The notes beneath the pieces are model-generated. The model was not told the DNA's origin and searched no databases. It saw nothing but the letters and a program-made list of their open reading frames with translations. From NCBI GenBank assembly GCA_018435605.1, contig JAHDNF010000008.1, positions 251,192 through 315,191 on the forward strand: DNA of 64,000 nucleotides, written 5' to 3'. A program made the position numbers and the translations under genes. Positions 8,996 to 18,327 of the stretch are shown here, piece by piece (the first letter of the stretch is position 1; each line of letters opens with the position of its first letter). Source of the stretch: a bacterium. GTDB taxonomy: Bacteria; Auribacterota; Auribacteria; Auribacterales; Auribacteraceae.

Positions 8996-10264
8996 ATGGA
9001 TATAGTTTTCCAGATAGTTATATTAATGATTTGCCTTACCCTGTCAGGTTTTTTCTCGTGTTCGGAAACAGCGTTATTTTCTTTATCAAAAAGCAAAATC
9101 AAAGTATTGCAGATTACTCACCCTCTAAAAGGCAACATGCTTGAAAAATATTTGAGCGACTCGCCCAGACTTCTTATAACTACCCTTATCGGCAATATGT
9201 TTGTAAATATTTTCGCCACTTCAAGTATGGAACGTATGGCTACCGGTCTATTGCCGCAATACGGACTACAAATTTCCATTCTCGCAATGACTTTTTTTAT
9301 AATACTTTTCGGCGAAATAATACCGAAAGTACTGGCTGTCAATTTTTCGGTATCATTGGCCTTGTTTTTTATTCCATACGTTGCTTTTTTCTATAAAATT
9401 GTCACTCCTTTACGCTCGCTTTTATATTCGGTATCCAACAAAGTCATAACCTATATATCCGGATATATAGATTCTGATTTAAGATCGACCCATGAGGAAA
9501 TACGGGCGATGATTCTGGATTCGCATCAGGCTGGAATTTTGTTCGAACATGAACGCCGGATGATCGACGGCGCAATCAAACTTCAAACACTTCACGTAAA
9601 AGATATTATGACGCCGCGGCCTGAAATGGTCTTTTTTGATGTCAATGCCTCAAAGGAGGCGATTTTCAAAGCTATGCGCCGGGGCAAATTTTCACGTATT
9701 CCTATTTATGAAGGAACAATGGACAATATTATCGGTATTCTGTACAGCAAAGATTTTCTACTCATCAAAGGTAAAAAAGCAAATATCAGGGATATTTTAC
9801 GCAAACCTTATTTTGTTCCTGAAACTAAATTCGCCGCTCAACTGTTTCATGAAATGCGCGAAGCACATACGCATATAGCTATTGTGGTTGATGAATACGG
9901 CGGCGTAGAAGGACTGATATCAATGGAAGATATTCTCGAAGAAATTTTCGGGGATATACTTGACAAAAAGGACGCTCTTTTATCACTTAAAAAAATAAGC
10001 CCGCACACAATTAAAGTATCCGGCCAGTTAAGTCTTGAAGATTTTAACGAAGTTTTCAAAACATCTCTTGAGGACGACCTGTGTATCACTATAGGCGGTT
10101 ATCTGCTACGAAAACTGGGGCGAATTCCTTGTAAAGGGGAGCAATACAGTGAAAACAACCTGCTATTCAATATATCGTTGGTCAAGAAAAACAGGATAGA
10201 GGAAATAATCGTGACGCGCATAAAAATACCAAAACAAAAACGAATAGGCAAGACCCGCTTATGA
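8996..10264 (+). CDS. DUF21/CNNM membrane protein with CBS pair and CorC/HlyC domain
   Basis: The 422-residue protein has an N-terminal DUF21 membrane domain (about 1-190, opening with LSGFFSCSETALFSLSKSKI), a tandem CBS pair (about 205-325, containing DIMTPRPEM and VDEYGGVEGLISMEDILEEI) and a C-terminal CorC/HlyC domain (about 335-410). The CNNM/CorC family takes part in magnesium and possibly other cation efflux or resistance. The name 'hemolysin' is historical. The next gene overlaps its stop by four bases and encodes a shorter paralogue, so the two may work as a heteromer. Confidence 0.9.
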   Translation: MDIVFQIVILMICLTLSGFFSCSETALFSLSKSKIKVLQITHPLKGNMLEKYLSDSPRLLITTLIGNMFVNIFATSSMERMATGLLPQYGLQISILAMTFFIILFGEIIPKVLAVNFSVSLALFFIPYVAFFYKIVTPLRSLLYSVSNKVITYISGYIDSDLRSTHEEIRAMILDSHQAGILFEHERRMIDGAIKLQTLHVKDIMTPRPEMVFFDVNASKEAIFKAMRRGKFSRIPIYEGTMDNIIGILYSKDFLLIKGKKANIRDILRKPYFVPETKFAAQLFHEMREAHTHIAIVVDEYGGVEGLISMEDILEEIFGDILDKKDALLSLKKISPHTIKVSGQLSLEDFNEVFKTSLEDDLCITIGGYLLRKLGRIPCKGEQYSENNLLFNISLVKKNRIEEIIVTRIKIPKQKRIGKTRL

Positions 10265-11265
10265 TCTTTTTATCTTATCTTGGAATGATTGTTATATGTT
10301 TATTGCTCGAAGGTTTTTTTGCGGGGACCGAGATGGCTGTAATCTCAAGCAACAAATTAAAAATTCGATTTCTAGCCAAAAAAGGAAACCATTCGGCTCA
10401 GCAAGTCAAAAAATTTCTGGCAAAACCACAGTTGTTTCTTGCAACCACGCTAGTCGGCGCTAATCTTGCCGTTATCACTTCCTCCAGCATAGCGTCGCGT
10501 ATGATGTCGTTATTGGTGCCTTCCGAGTTAGTTCAGATAGTTACAACATGCATTATGTTACCGCTAATATTGTTTTTTGGCGAACTCATTCCTATGAGCA
10601 TAGGCAGATTGCACGCAACCAGGTTGAGTATTGCTACAGTATCTCCGTTACGTATTGCATATTATATTTTGTTTCCTTTAGTGAAACTGTTTTCCGTATT
10701 GTCGGAAAAAATCCTTACTGTATGCGGAGTGAGTCTTACGAAAAAAAACCCGTTTCTGACCAGAGATGAGTTGCTGTATATTCTTGAGCACGAAGCAGAA
10801 CGTGAAATTTTATCAAAATATGACGCCGGAATAATAAAAAAAATATTCCATTTTCAGAATGTTGTTGTAGAAAACGTAATGGTGCCTATTGATAAAGTTG
10901 TAATGATTTCATCGGAAACATCTTGCACGGAAGTGGTAAAACTCATGCAGGAAAGCGGCTTTTCGCGTATTCCGGTTTATGATGTATCCCGCACAAACTT
11001 AACGGGCATCATACGTACTTCCGAACTTCTCAATGCCGATCTAAATAAGCCGGTAAAGCGTTATGTGATTAAACCTTTGTACGTGAACCATTTAACGCCA
11101 GTAATACGTGTATTATGGGATTTACAGATGAACGGCAGGCAGATGGTAGTCGTACAAGATTCCCATAAAAAAACTGTTGGTATACTAACAATGGAAGATA
11201 TAATGGAAAAGGTGGTTGGAAGTATTATTGATGAATACGATATAAGGGAACTAAGCTCACAATGA
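10261..11265 (+). CDS. second DUF21-CBS membrane protein, lacking the CorC/HlyC domain
   Basis: The 334-residue paralogue of the upstream gene has a DUF21 domain (about 1-190, with LEGFFAGTEMAVISSNKLKI) and a CBS pair (about 205-325, with VMVPIDKVV and TVGILTMEDIMEKVVGS). It ends there, without the C-terminal domain of its neighbour. Its ATG overlaps the upstream stop (ATGA), and its own stop overlaps the histidine kinase start (ATGA), so translation is probably coupled across all three. Role in cation transport is inferred from family. Confidence 0.88.
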   Translation: MIFLSYLGMIVICLLLEGFFAGTEMAVISSNKLKIRFLAKKGNHSAQQVKKFLAKPQLFLATTLVGANLAVITSSSIASRMMSLLVPSELVQIVTTCIMLPLILFFGELIPMSIGRLHATRLSIATVSPLRIAYYILFPLVKLFSVLSEKILTVCGVSLTKKNPFLTRDELLYILEHEAEREILSKYDAGIIKKIFHFQNVVVENVMVPIDKVVMISSETSCTEVVKLMQESGFSRIPVYDVSRTNLTGIIRTSELLNADLNKPVKRYVIKPLYVNHLTPVIRVLWDLQMNGRQMVVVQDSHKKTVGILTMEDIMEKVVGSIIDEYDIRELSSQ

Positions 11266-12434
11266 ACGATAAAGAACGCTTTGTACAAAAGATTATCGAT
11301 AAGTTTGAAAAAATTGAATCTCGGCATCTTGAAGATTATTTGTTGCGTTTGACCCATGAACGTCATTTTTTGGAAGAACTGTTTAATGTGCTGGAGGAGG
11401 GTATCCTCGTCCTTGACGAATATAAGCAGATTGTTCTTATCAACTTAGCGGCGCGTAACATGCTTGGAATTGCCAGTGATGAAATAACCGGAAAACCTAT
11501 TTTAAAACAGGTAGCAGATGAACGGTTTTCAATTTTTCTGGAAAAGACGTGGGAATTCTCGGATAAATCCATATCTACCGAACTTATTCTGCAAATGCCG
11601 CGAAAAACAATTTTATCGGTTACGATTATAAATTATACATCCGGCGAAGATGATATGGTTATGGATAAGATTCTGGTATTTAATGATATAACAAACAAAC
11701 GCACACAAATTGAAGCATTGCTCAACGATGAAAAAATGAATACTTTCAATTTGTTATCTGCCGGGGTCGCGCATGAAATAGGCAATCCGTTGAATTCGCT
11801 TGATATACATTTGCAGTTACTCCAAAATTTAATTGAATCTCTTGATACTCAACAAAAAGAGGAAATGATCGAGTTGACTACGGTAGCACGGTCCGAAATT
11901 TCCCGTCTTGACAATATAATCAAACGGTTTTTGAAATCCATACGTCCGTTTAGATTGAAAATTAGCGAACAAGATATATCTAAAACAGTCGGAAATCTTG
12001 TGGATTCTCTCAAACCTGAAATACAGGAAGCAGGAATAAGACTGGAGTACGATATGCCGTCCGGCCAGCCTCTGTTTTTATACGATGACGAGTTGATTTT
12101 TCAAGCACTGCACAATGTGGTTAAAAATGCTGTACAAGCTACGCCATCCGGTGGAATTATTTCCATAACAATAGAAAATACGAAGGACAATTACTGCAAA
12201 ATCACCGTTAAAGATACCGGTAAAGGCATTCCAAATGAACTGCTTAATAAAATATTCGATCCATATTTTACTACACGCGAAGAAGGAACCGGCCTTGGTC
12301 TTATGATTGTTAGGCGTATTATAGACGCCCATGGAGGTAACATATCTGTAATGAGTGAAGAAGGGAAGGGAACCCTCGTCGAACTTAAAATACCTATACG
12401 CAAACGCGGCAAAAAACTGTTGCCGCAATCCTAA
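11262..12434 (+). CDS. NtrB-like PAS sensor histidine kinase
   Basis: The 390-residue soluble kinase has an N-terminal coiled segment, a PAS domain (about 35-150), a HisKA dimerisation domain with His171 in GVAHEIGNPLNS, and a complete HATPase_c domain (N-box NVVKNAVQA, DTGKGI, GTGLGL). No membrane segment is seen. The HEIGNPL form of the H-box is that of the NtrB/AtoS group that pairs with sigma-54 activators, and such an activator follows 53 bases downstream. It would autophosphorylate and pass phosphate to Asp54 of that regulator. The stimulus is unknown. Confidence 0.93.
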   Translation: MNDKERFVQKIIDKFEKIESRHLEDYLLRLTHERHFLEELFNVLEEGILVLDEYKQIVLINLAARNMLGIASDEITGKPILKQVADERFSIFLEKTWEFSDKSISTELILQMPRKTILSVTIINYTSGEDDMVMDKILVFNDITNKRTQIEALLNDEKMNTFNLLSAGVAHEIGNPLNSLDIHLQLLQNLIESLDTQQKEEMIELTTVARSEISRLDNIIKRFLKSIRPFRLKISEQDISKTVGNLVDSLKPEIQEAGIRLEYDMPSGQPLFLYDDELIFQALHNVVKNAVQATPSGGIISITIENTKDNYCKITVKDTGKGIPNELLNKIFDPYFTTREEGTGLGLMIVRRIIDAHGGNISVMSEEGKGTLVELKIPIRKRGKKLLPQS

Positions 12435-12487
12435 ATACCTATTAATATTTATATTGCTAACTAAAAATTATAAATACAGATGATATC

Positions 12488-13858
12488 ATGAGAAAAAAAA
12501 ATATTCTTATAGTAGACGACGAGAAAAATACCAGAGATGGAATAGCAAAGTTTCTGCGTTTGAAAGATTTTCAATGTCTAATCGCAGAAGACGGCAGTCA
12601 GGCTATAAAAACCCTCAAGGCGGAACAGGTAGACCTTATACTTACCGATTTGCGTATGCCGGTCATGGGCGGTATGGATTTACTGTTAAAGGCAAAAAAT
12701 CTTGCGCCTGATACACCGATAGTTGTTCTTACGGCTTACGGGTCTGTGGAATCGGCTGTTGAGGCTGTTAAGCGAGGAGCCGCTGATTTTCTAACCAAAC
12801 CGATCAATCTGGATAAACTGTTAATCACTATTACACGAATACTAGATAATAAAGATTTGAAAGAAGAGAACGTATTGTTGCAAAAACGGCTTGACGAAAA
12901 ATACGGTCTCGAAAATATCATAGGCACATCGGATAAGATGCAAAGAGTATTCGATCTTATCCGGCAGGTCGCCCCGTCAAAGGCCACGGTGCTAATTCAG
13001 GGGGAAAGCGGTACCGGAAAGGAACTGGTAGCGCATGCGATTCATCAGCTCAGCCCCCGCAAATCCAACGCATTTGTAGCGGTGCATTGTGCTTCTCTTT
13101 CCGGAACCCTGCTTGAAAGTGAATTGTTCGGACACGAAAAAGGATCGTTTACAGGGGCCGTTTCACAACGTATCGGACGCTTTGAATTTGCAGATCAGGG
13201 TACGCTTTTTCTCGATGAAGTCAGCGAAATCGCCATGCCGGTTCAGGTAAAGTTGTTGCGGGTACTACAGGAACAGGCTTTTGAACGTGTCGGTGGAATA
13301 AAAACCATTCCGGTAGACATAAGACTTCTAGCCGCTTCTAACAAAAATCTCGAGCAGGAAGTTAAGGATCAAAAATTTCGGGAAGACCTTTTTTATCGCC
13401 TTAACGTAGTTACTATAAATTTACCGCCTCTTCGGGAACGCAAAGAAGATATTCCGCTTCTGATAAAATATTACCTCGATATTTTTGTCAAAGAAAACAA
13501 CCGCTCGCCGCTTTTTATCGATCCTCAGGTATTGAAAATATTACAGCAATATAACTGGCCGGGTAATATTCGAGAACTGCGAAACTGTATAGAAAACATG
13601 GTAGTGCTCACCAGAGGCGATCATATTTCTCTCGCGGAAGTTCCAGATAAAATTCTTTCGTATTTAGACGGCGAAACGGCTTCTGAATCAGCGGATCACC
13701 AACCGCCCGCATCGGAATTCAACATCAAAGATACCGAACGAACTCTAATCGTCAAAGCGCTCAAAGAAAATAACTCTAACCGCACAAAAGCCGCACAAGC
13801 GCTCGGTTTAAGCCGCAGAACTCTTTATAGAAAACTTGAAAAATACGGTTTGGAGTGA
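12488..13858 (+). CDS. NtrC-family sigma-54-dependent response regulator
   Basis: The 456-residue protein has three domains in order. The receiver (1-120) has phospho-acceptor Asp54 in LILTDLRMP. The AAA+ sigma-54 interaction domain (about 140-380) has Walker A GESGTGKE, sigma-contact loop GSFTGA and Walker B GTLFLDEV. A Fis-type helix-turn-helix (about 415-456) carries the sequence RTKAAQALGLSRRTLYRKL. It activates transcription with RpoN after phosphorylation by the adjacent kinase. GSFTGA in place of GAFTGA is a common variant. No convincing -24/-12 promoter is seen in the window, so target genes are unknown. Confidence 0.95.
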   Translation: MRKKNILIVDDEKNTRDGIAKFLRLKDFQCLIAEDGSQAIKTLKAEQVDLILTDLRMPVMGGMDLLLKAKNLAPDTPIVVLTAYGSVESAVEAVKRGAADFLTKPINLDKLLITITRILDNKDLKEENVLLQKRLDEKYGLENIIGTSDKMQRVFDLIRQVAPSKATVLIQGESGTGKELVAHAIHQLSPRKSNAFVAVHCASLSGTLLESELFGHEKGSFTGAVSQRIGRFEFADQGTLFLDEVSEIAMPVQVKLLRVLQEQAFERVGGIKTIPVDIRLLAASNKNLEQEVKDQKFREDLFYRLNVVTINLPPLRERKEDIPLLIKYYLDIFVKENNRSPLFIDPQVLKILQQYNWPGNIRELRNCIENMVVLTRGDHISLAEVPDKILSYLDGETASESADHQPPASEFNIKDTERTLIVKALKENNSNRTKAAQALGLSRRTLYRKLEKYGLE

Positions 13859-13937
13859 GCTTATAATCTTTTACGCATCACCTGAAACCAACTGCGCCTT
13901 CTAATGTGTCAAAGCGTAACCAGCATCTATCAAGATT

Positions 13938-13952
13938 GTGTCATTATGACAC
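13938..13952. promoter_or_regulatory. perfect 15-base palindrome, possible operator
   Basis: GTGTCAT-T-ATGACAC is an exact 7+1+7 palindrome about 80 bases past the NtrC-like gene and 180 bases before the groES promoter. It has no T-tract, so it is not a terminator. The size fits a dimeric repressor site, but no regulator can be assigned. Confidence 0.35.
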
Positions 13953-14116
13953 TTTCACCTCTCCTTTTTGTCTGATTCTATTTAATCTAACGGATGAATT
14001 TAATTTTTTATTTATTTGGCTGTAAGAATGTTTTGTTTTAAGCATAAATATTTGGCATACATTCTGTTTTAAAATGAGAAATTAAAATCCTAGAGACCGC
14101 ATACCAGAAAATAGAC

Positions 14117-14144
14117 TTGCTATTTGAATTTCCTTAACTATAAT
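14117..14144 (+). promoter_or_regulatory. sigma-70 type promoter of groES-groEL
   Basis: A -35 box TTGCTA (14117-14122), a 16-base spacer and a consensus -10 TATAAT (14139-14144) lie about 90 bases before the groES ATG. It suggests housekeeping transcription. Heat-shock control is not evident from the sequence. Confidence 0.6.
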
Positions 14145-14237
14145 AAGGGGGTGATTTTTAAGGAACTATTTAAACGAACTTAAAATGTGAGTATTTATTG
14201 ATAAACAATATTGATTGAATGAAAAGGAGTTTGTTTG

Positions 14238-14525
14238 ATGAACGTAAAACCTTTGGGAGACAGAGTACTGGTAAAAAGATGTGAACCTAAAGAAGTTGTA
14301 AGGGGAGGAATCATTCTTCCTGATACTGCAAAAGAAAAACCTCTCGAAGCAAAAGTAATTGCTCTCGGTACCGGTAAAACTACGGATGAAGGAAAAGTGT
14401 TGCCTTTCGAGGTAAAAGTTGACGACATGGTGTTAATAGGGAAATACGCTGGTCAGGATATAAAAATAGACGGCGAAGAATATATTATGCTTCAGGAAAA
14501 GGATATTCTTGCAATTCTTGAATAA
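14238..14525 (+). CDS. groES: co-chaperonin GroES
   Basis: The 95-residue protein begins [12 protein letters not shown] and contains the mobile-loop region [13 protein letters not shown] and the [15 protein letters not shown] end typical of Hsp10. It forms the heptameric lid of the GroEL folding chamber. I take the ATG at 14238 rather than the TTG one codon upstream, because AAAAGGAG at 14222-14229 is spaced for it. groEL follows 76 bases downstream in the same direction. Confidence 0.97.
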   Translation: MNVKPLGDRVLVKRCEPKEVVRGGIILPDTAKEKPLEAKVIALGTGKTTDEGKVLPFEVKVDDMVLIGKYAGQDIKIDGEEYIMLQEKDILAILE

Positions 14526-14601
14526 AGAGTGTATCCTATTTGCCATTTATTAAATTTATAATCTAAAAAATCTATTTAAAAGTTATACAGGAGGTTGAAA
14601 T

Positions 14602-16230
14602 ATGACAGCCAAACAATTGAAATATGATGAAAAAGCTCGACAGGCTATTCTTGCAGGTATAGAACAGCTCAGCGCCGCGGTAAAAGTAACTCTCGGCCCT
14701 CGCGGTCGTAATGTGGTTATCGATAAAAAGTTCGGTGCTCCGTTGATTACTAAAGACGGTGTTACTGTAGCAAAAGAGATAGAACTTGACGATCCGTTCC
14801 AGAACATGGGAGCGCAAATGGTAAAAGAAGTCGCCTCAAAAACCAGCGATAATGCTGGCGATGGAACGACAACAGCCACTGTTCTTGCGGAAGCGATCTA
14901 TCGCGAAGGCTTGAAAATGGTTGCCGCCGGAGTGAATCCGATGGGACTTAAACGCGGTATTGATAAAACAGTTGAAAAAGTAGTTGAAAGTCTTGCGAAA
15001 CTTAGCAACTCGGTAAAAAACAGACAGGAAATTTCTCAGGTCGCCACCATTTCCGCTAACGGCGATACAACAATAGGCGAAATTATAGCTGATGCCATGG
15101 AAAAAGTTGGCAAAGACGGTACAATTACGGTCGAAGAAGCTAAAGGAATTGAAACATCTCTTGATATAGTGGAAGGCATGCAGTTTGACAAAGGATATTT
15201 GTCGCCGTATTTTGTAACGAATCAGGAAGCTATGGAGTGCGTGCTTGACAATCCCTGCATATTAATTCACGAGAAAAAAATATCCAATTTGAAAGATATG
15301 TTGCCGCTACTGGAAAAAGTCGCTCAATCCGGTGCGCCTCTGTTGATTATAGCAGAAGATGTAGAAGGTGAAGCGCTGGCCACATTAGTGGTAAACAAAA
15401 TTCGCGGCACTTTCAAATGTTGCGCTGTTAAAGCTCCGGGATTCGGTGATCGCCGTAAAGCAATGTGTGAGGATATAGCCATTCTTACAGGCGGAAAATT
15501 TATTTCCGAGGATCTGGGTATCAAACTTGAGAATATCGGGCTTGCCGATCTTGGACGTGCGAAACGTGTCACCATCGACAAAGAAAATACTATTATAGTT
15601 GAAGGTAACGGTGATGCGAAAAATATAAAAAGCAGAGTAGCGCAGATCAAAACACAGATCGAAGAAACAACTTCCGATTACGACCGCGAAAAACTTCAGG
15701 AACGCCTTGCCAAGCTGGCAGGTGGTGTAGCTGTTATAAATGTCGGCGCGGCAACCGAAGTTGAGATGAAAGAAAAGAAAGCGCGCGTCGAGGACGCTCT
15801 GCATGCAACTCGCGCGGCAGTTGAGGAAGGTGTTGTACCCGGCGGCGGTGTAGCGTTACTCCGCTCGCTCGAAGGCATAAAAGATCTAAAACTTGAAGGC
15901 GACGAAAAAGTAGGGTCCAGCATTGTAATAAAAGCGCTTGAGTCTCCGCTTCGTCAGATCGCCTGTAATGCCGGTGTAGAAGGGTCAGTTGTAGTACAAC
16001 AGGTTCTTTCTGGAAAAGGCGCATACGGATATGACGCAAATAAAAATGAATATACCGATGTGGTTAAAGCCGGTATAATCGATCCGACAAAAGTAACCCG
16101 TACGGCGTTACAAAATGCTTCCAGCATCGCAGGGTTACTGCTGACCACGGAAACTTTGATCACCGATATACCGGAACCAGAAAAAGCACCGGCAATGCCG
16201 GGCGGTATGGGCGGCGCATACGGAATGTAA
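14602..16230 (+). CDS. groEL: chaperonin GroEL
   Basis: The 542-residue protein has the standard Hsp60 length and features: [15 protein letters not shown], the nucleotide loop [24 protein letters not shown], and a short Gly-Met tail (GGMGGAYGM). It forms the tetradecameric ATP-driven folding chamber with GroES. A strong AGGAGG ribosome binding site precedes the ATG. It is co-transcribed with groES, and a hairpin with a short T-rich tract follows the stop codon. Confidence 0.98.
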   Translation: MTAKQLKYDEKARQAILAGIEQLSAAVKVTLGPRGRNVVIDKKFGAPLITKDGVTVAKEIELDDPFQNMGAQMVKEVASKTSDNAGDGTTTATVLAEAIYREGLKMVAAGVNPMGLKRGIDKTVEKVVESLAKLSNSVKNRQEISQVATISANGDTTIGEIIADAMEKVGKDGTITVEEAKGIETSLDIVEGMQFDKGYLSPYFVTNQEAMECVLDNPCILIHEKKISNLKDMLPLLEKVAQSGAPLLIIAEDVEGEALATLVVNKIRGTFKCCAVKAPGFGDRRKAMCEDIAILTGGKFISEDLGIKLENIGLADLGRAKRVTIDKENTIIVEGNGDAKNIKSRVAQIKTQIEETTSDYDREKLQERLAKLAGGVAVINVGAATEVEMKEKKARVEDALHATRAAVEEGVVPGGGVALLRSLEGIKDLKLEGDEKVGSSIVIKALESPLRQIACNAGVEGSVVVQQVLSGKGAYGYDANKNEYTDVVKAGIIDPTKVTRTALQNASSIAGLLLTTETLITDIPEPEKAPAMPGGMGGAYGM

Positions 16231-16265
16231 TTAATCGAGGTAAAATATAGATATAGCGTAAAAGA

Positions 16266-16310
16266 GGGGAGAAAGTAATACCGAAAAACTTTCTCCCCAA
16301 AAGTATTTTT
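16266..16310 (+). terminator. probable intrinsic terminator after groEL
   Basis: A perfect 11-bp stem GGGGAGAAAGT (16266-16276) pairs with ACTTTCTCCCC (16288-16298) around an 11-base loop, followed by AAAAGTATTTTTATTT. The T-tract is displaced by a few bases, so termination may be partial, leaving read-through into the omega gene. Confidence 0.6.
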
Positions 16311-16329
16311 ATTTAAGGAGGGATCATAC

Positions 16330-16602
16330 GTGGTTCTCGAAGACAAATCCGATCTGATCGAAAAGGCAATGAAAGTCGTTAAAAGCAAACCGATACTTAT
16401 CAATTTGCTTGCACGGCGGGTTCGCCAGCTAAACAAAAATGCTCGTCCGTTAGTGTTGCGAGACGAAAATGAAGACAATATAAATGTTGCGCTTAGGGAA
16501 GTTATAGCAGGCAAAATATACCCCGTTTTCAAAAATAAAGAGCACAACAATAAAACACATGACGAACACAACGACGCCATAGAGGAATTATACACACCTT
16601 AA
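16330..16602 (+). CDS. rpoZ: RNA polymerase omega subunit
   Basis: The 90-residue protein carries the omega core LARRVRQLNKNARPLVLRD and VALREVIAGKIYP, which matches the conserved rpoZ pattern (A.RARQL..GA.P......VAL.EI..GKI). Omega aids assembly of the beta' subunit into RNA polymerase. The start is GTG at 16330, with AAGGAGGG (16315-16322) seven bases upstream. No guanylate kinase gene, the frequent rpoZ neighbour, is adjacent. Here it sits between groEL and an ABC transporter. Confidence 0.85.
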   Translation: MVLEDKSDLIEKAMKVVKSKPILINLLARRVRQLNKNARPLVLRDENEDNINVALREVIAGKIYPVFKNKEHNNKTHDEHNDAIEELYTP

Positions 16603-16622
16603 GCCGGATATAATAATTGCTC

Positions 16623-17582
16623 ATGATATCGCTTAAAGATGTATACAAAAATTTTTCCGGTGAATACGCTCTAAACGGCATCAGTTTGGATGTGGATCAA
16701 GGACAGATTGTCGGATTTCTAGGACCTAATGGAGCCGGTAAAACAACTGCTATGCGTATTATCACCGGATTTATTGCGCCTACTTCCGGTTCGGTTACTG
16801 TGGCGGGGATGGATATTTTCCGTCATCCAAAAGAGATCAAAAGGCTTATCGGCTATATGCCGGAAAACAATCCGCTGTATCATGATATGAACGTACACGA
16901 ATACCTGATATTCCGCGGAAAACTAAAAGGCTTAACCAGTAAACAGATTAAAAATAGACTTACCTGTGTGTTCGATACCTGTATGCTTCACGATGTGGCA
17001 AATAAACTTATCGGCATGTTGTCAAAAGGATACCGCCAGCGGGTAGGCCTTGCCGAAGCATTGATTCACGATCCTCCAATCTTAATTCTTGACGAACCGA
17101 CAGTTGGACTTGATCCTACGCAAATTCGTCAAGTGAGAGACCTTATAAAAAACATAGGAACCGAACGAACGGTAATACTTTCCACGCATATTCTACCCGA
17201 AGTTGAAGCAACCTGCAACTCTGTAGTAATTATCAATCACGGAAAAATAATCGCTATGGAATCTAGCGAAAACCTCAATAAAATACATGATACTGCATCC
17301 AGAATTACCCTTGAAGTGCAGGGAAATATTACACGTTTTGAAGCAGGTCTGTCCGCTATGCTATCATGTATCTGGAACCGCACAGCTTATATAGACGACA
17401 ACAGGGCTGTATATTTGGTAGAACATACCGGCGGTTGCATCGATATGCGTGAAACATTATTCAAGCTGGCTGTATCGACAGGGTGCATACTACTAGAGAT
17501 GCACAGGGAAAAAGCGACACTTGAAGACATTTTTATTCATTTAGTCACCGACGAACCTCCACATACCGGAGGACAGAGCTGA
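16623..17582 (+). CDS. ABC transporter ATP-binding protein, GldA-like
   Basis: A 319-residue ABC ATPase with Walker A GPNGAGKTT, signature SKGYRQRVGLAEAL, Walker B LILDEPTVGLDP and the H-loop STHILPEVE, plus a C-terminal extension of about 90 residues. It groups by pattern with the CcmA/GldA type that partners ABC-2 permeases. I start it at ATG 16623 (MISLKDVYKNF). An upstream TTG at 16617 is weaker. It is the first of four tightly linked genes (ATPase, permease, GldG-like, DUF4340). Its stop overlaps the permease start (ATGA). In Flavobacteria the GldAFG transporter is needed for gliding, but relatives occur widely in non-gliders. Confidence 0.92.
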   Translation: MISLKDVYKNFSGEYALNGISLDVDQGQIVGFLGPNGAGKTTAMRIITGFIAPTSGSVTVAGMDIFRHPKEIKRLIGYMPENNPLYHDMNVHEYLIFRGKLKGLTSKQIKNRLTCVFDTCMLHDVANKLIGMLSKGYRQRVGLAEALIHDPPILILDEPTVGLDPTQIRQVRDLIKNIGTERTVILSTHILPEVEATCNSVVIINHGKIIAMESSENLNKIHDTASRITLEVQGNITRFEAGLSAMLSCIWNRTAYIDDNRAVYLVEHTGGCIDMRETLFKLAVSTGCILLEMHREKATLEDIFIHLVTDEPPHTGGQS

Positions 17583-18322
17583 TGCGGGCTACCTATCTTA
17601 TTACTGTTCAAGAAATTAAAGGTTTTTTTAATTCAATTATGGGATATATCATCCTCACCATGTTTCTGCTTATTTACGGATTCGTGTTTTGGTTTCTGGT
17701 TAATGCTTTCAGTAATCCTCAAAACACTTTCAACGAACCGTTTTCCAATTTTTTCTTCGGCACGTTTTATTATTGGTTCATATTGATTATTGTGCCGCCG
17801 CTACTTACGATGCGAAGTATCGCAGAAGAGAGAAAATCAGGAACTCTTGAGCTAATTCTTACTGCTCCGGTATCGGAAACACAGCTTGTGATCGCTAAAT
17901 TTACGGCGTCGTTTATATTTTATATTTTTATGTGGAGCACTACACTGTTTTATTTTTATCTGATCGGCGCACATACACAACTCGAATGGACACGTATTCT
18001 TATTGGATATCTCGGAACTTTTCTTGTGGGAAGCGTATTTATATCCATAGGTATCTTTTCTTCAGCTATCAGCAAAAATCAGATAGTGGCGGCAATCATA
18101 TCTTTCGGAATGGGGTTGTTGATATTTTCGTTGAGCTTTATTTCTTATTTTATTGATTTCCAAAGACTTAAGTCGTTTCTTGATTATATAAACATTATGG
18201 AAAGCATGATGAAATTTGCACAGGGAATACTCGACACACGGCCAATAGTATACTTTATCAGCCTATCGGTATTTTTTCTGTTTTTATCGGTAAAAATGCT
18301 CGATTCACAGCGCTGGAGATAA
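17582..18322 (+). CDS. ABC-2 type permease, GldF-like
   Basis: A 246-residue polytopic protein with six predicted membrane helices. It carries the ABC-2 hallmark PPLLTMRSIAEERKSGTLEL after the second helix. It would form the membrane pore with the upstream ATPase. The ATG overlaps the ATPase stop. The next gene starts six bases past its stop. The substrate is unknown. Confidence 0.9.
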   Translation: MRATYLITVQEIKGFFNSIMGYIILTMFLLIYGFVFWFLVNAFSNPQNTFNEPFSNFFFGTFYYWFILIIVPPLLTMRSIAEERKSGTLELILTAPVSETQLVIAKFTASFIFYIFMWSTTLFYFYLIGAHTQLEWTRILIGYLGTFLVGSVFISIGIFSSAISKNQIVAAIISFGMGLLIFSLSFISYFIDFQRLKSFLDYINIMESMMKFAQGILDTRPIVYFISLSVFFLFLSVKMLDSQRWR

Positions 18323-18327
18323 TTGAA

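Larger units (their letters stand above)
13859..14237. other. intergenic region upstream of groES
   Basis: A 379-base AT-rich gap. It contains the 15-base palindrome at 13938-13952 and a good sigma-70 type promoter at 14117-14144, both listed separately. I looked for the HrcA-binding CIRCE inverted repeat (TTAGCACTC-N9-GAGTGCTAA) and did not find it. Confidence 0.6.

Noticed and set aside
14030-14070. Possible sigma-54 -24/-12 promoter upstream of groES (TTGGCAT...)
   Set aside because: The GG is present but no GC dinucleotide lies at the required -12 spacing.
13859-14237. CIRCE element for HrcA control of groESL
   Set aside because: No TTAGCACTC/GAGTGCTAA inverted repeat found; only an unrelated palindrome.
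15324-16039. Long antisense frames within groEL
   Set aside because: They are mirror frames of a strongly conserved coding gene with no start signals or domains.
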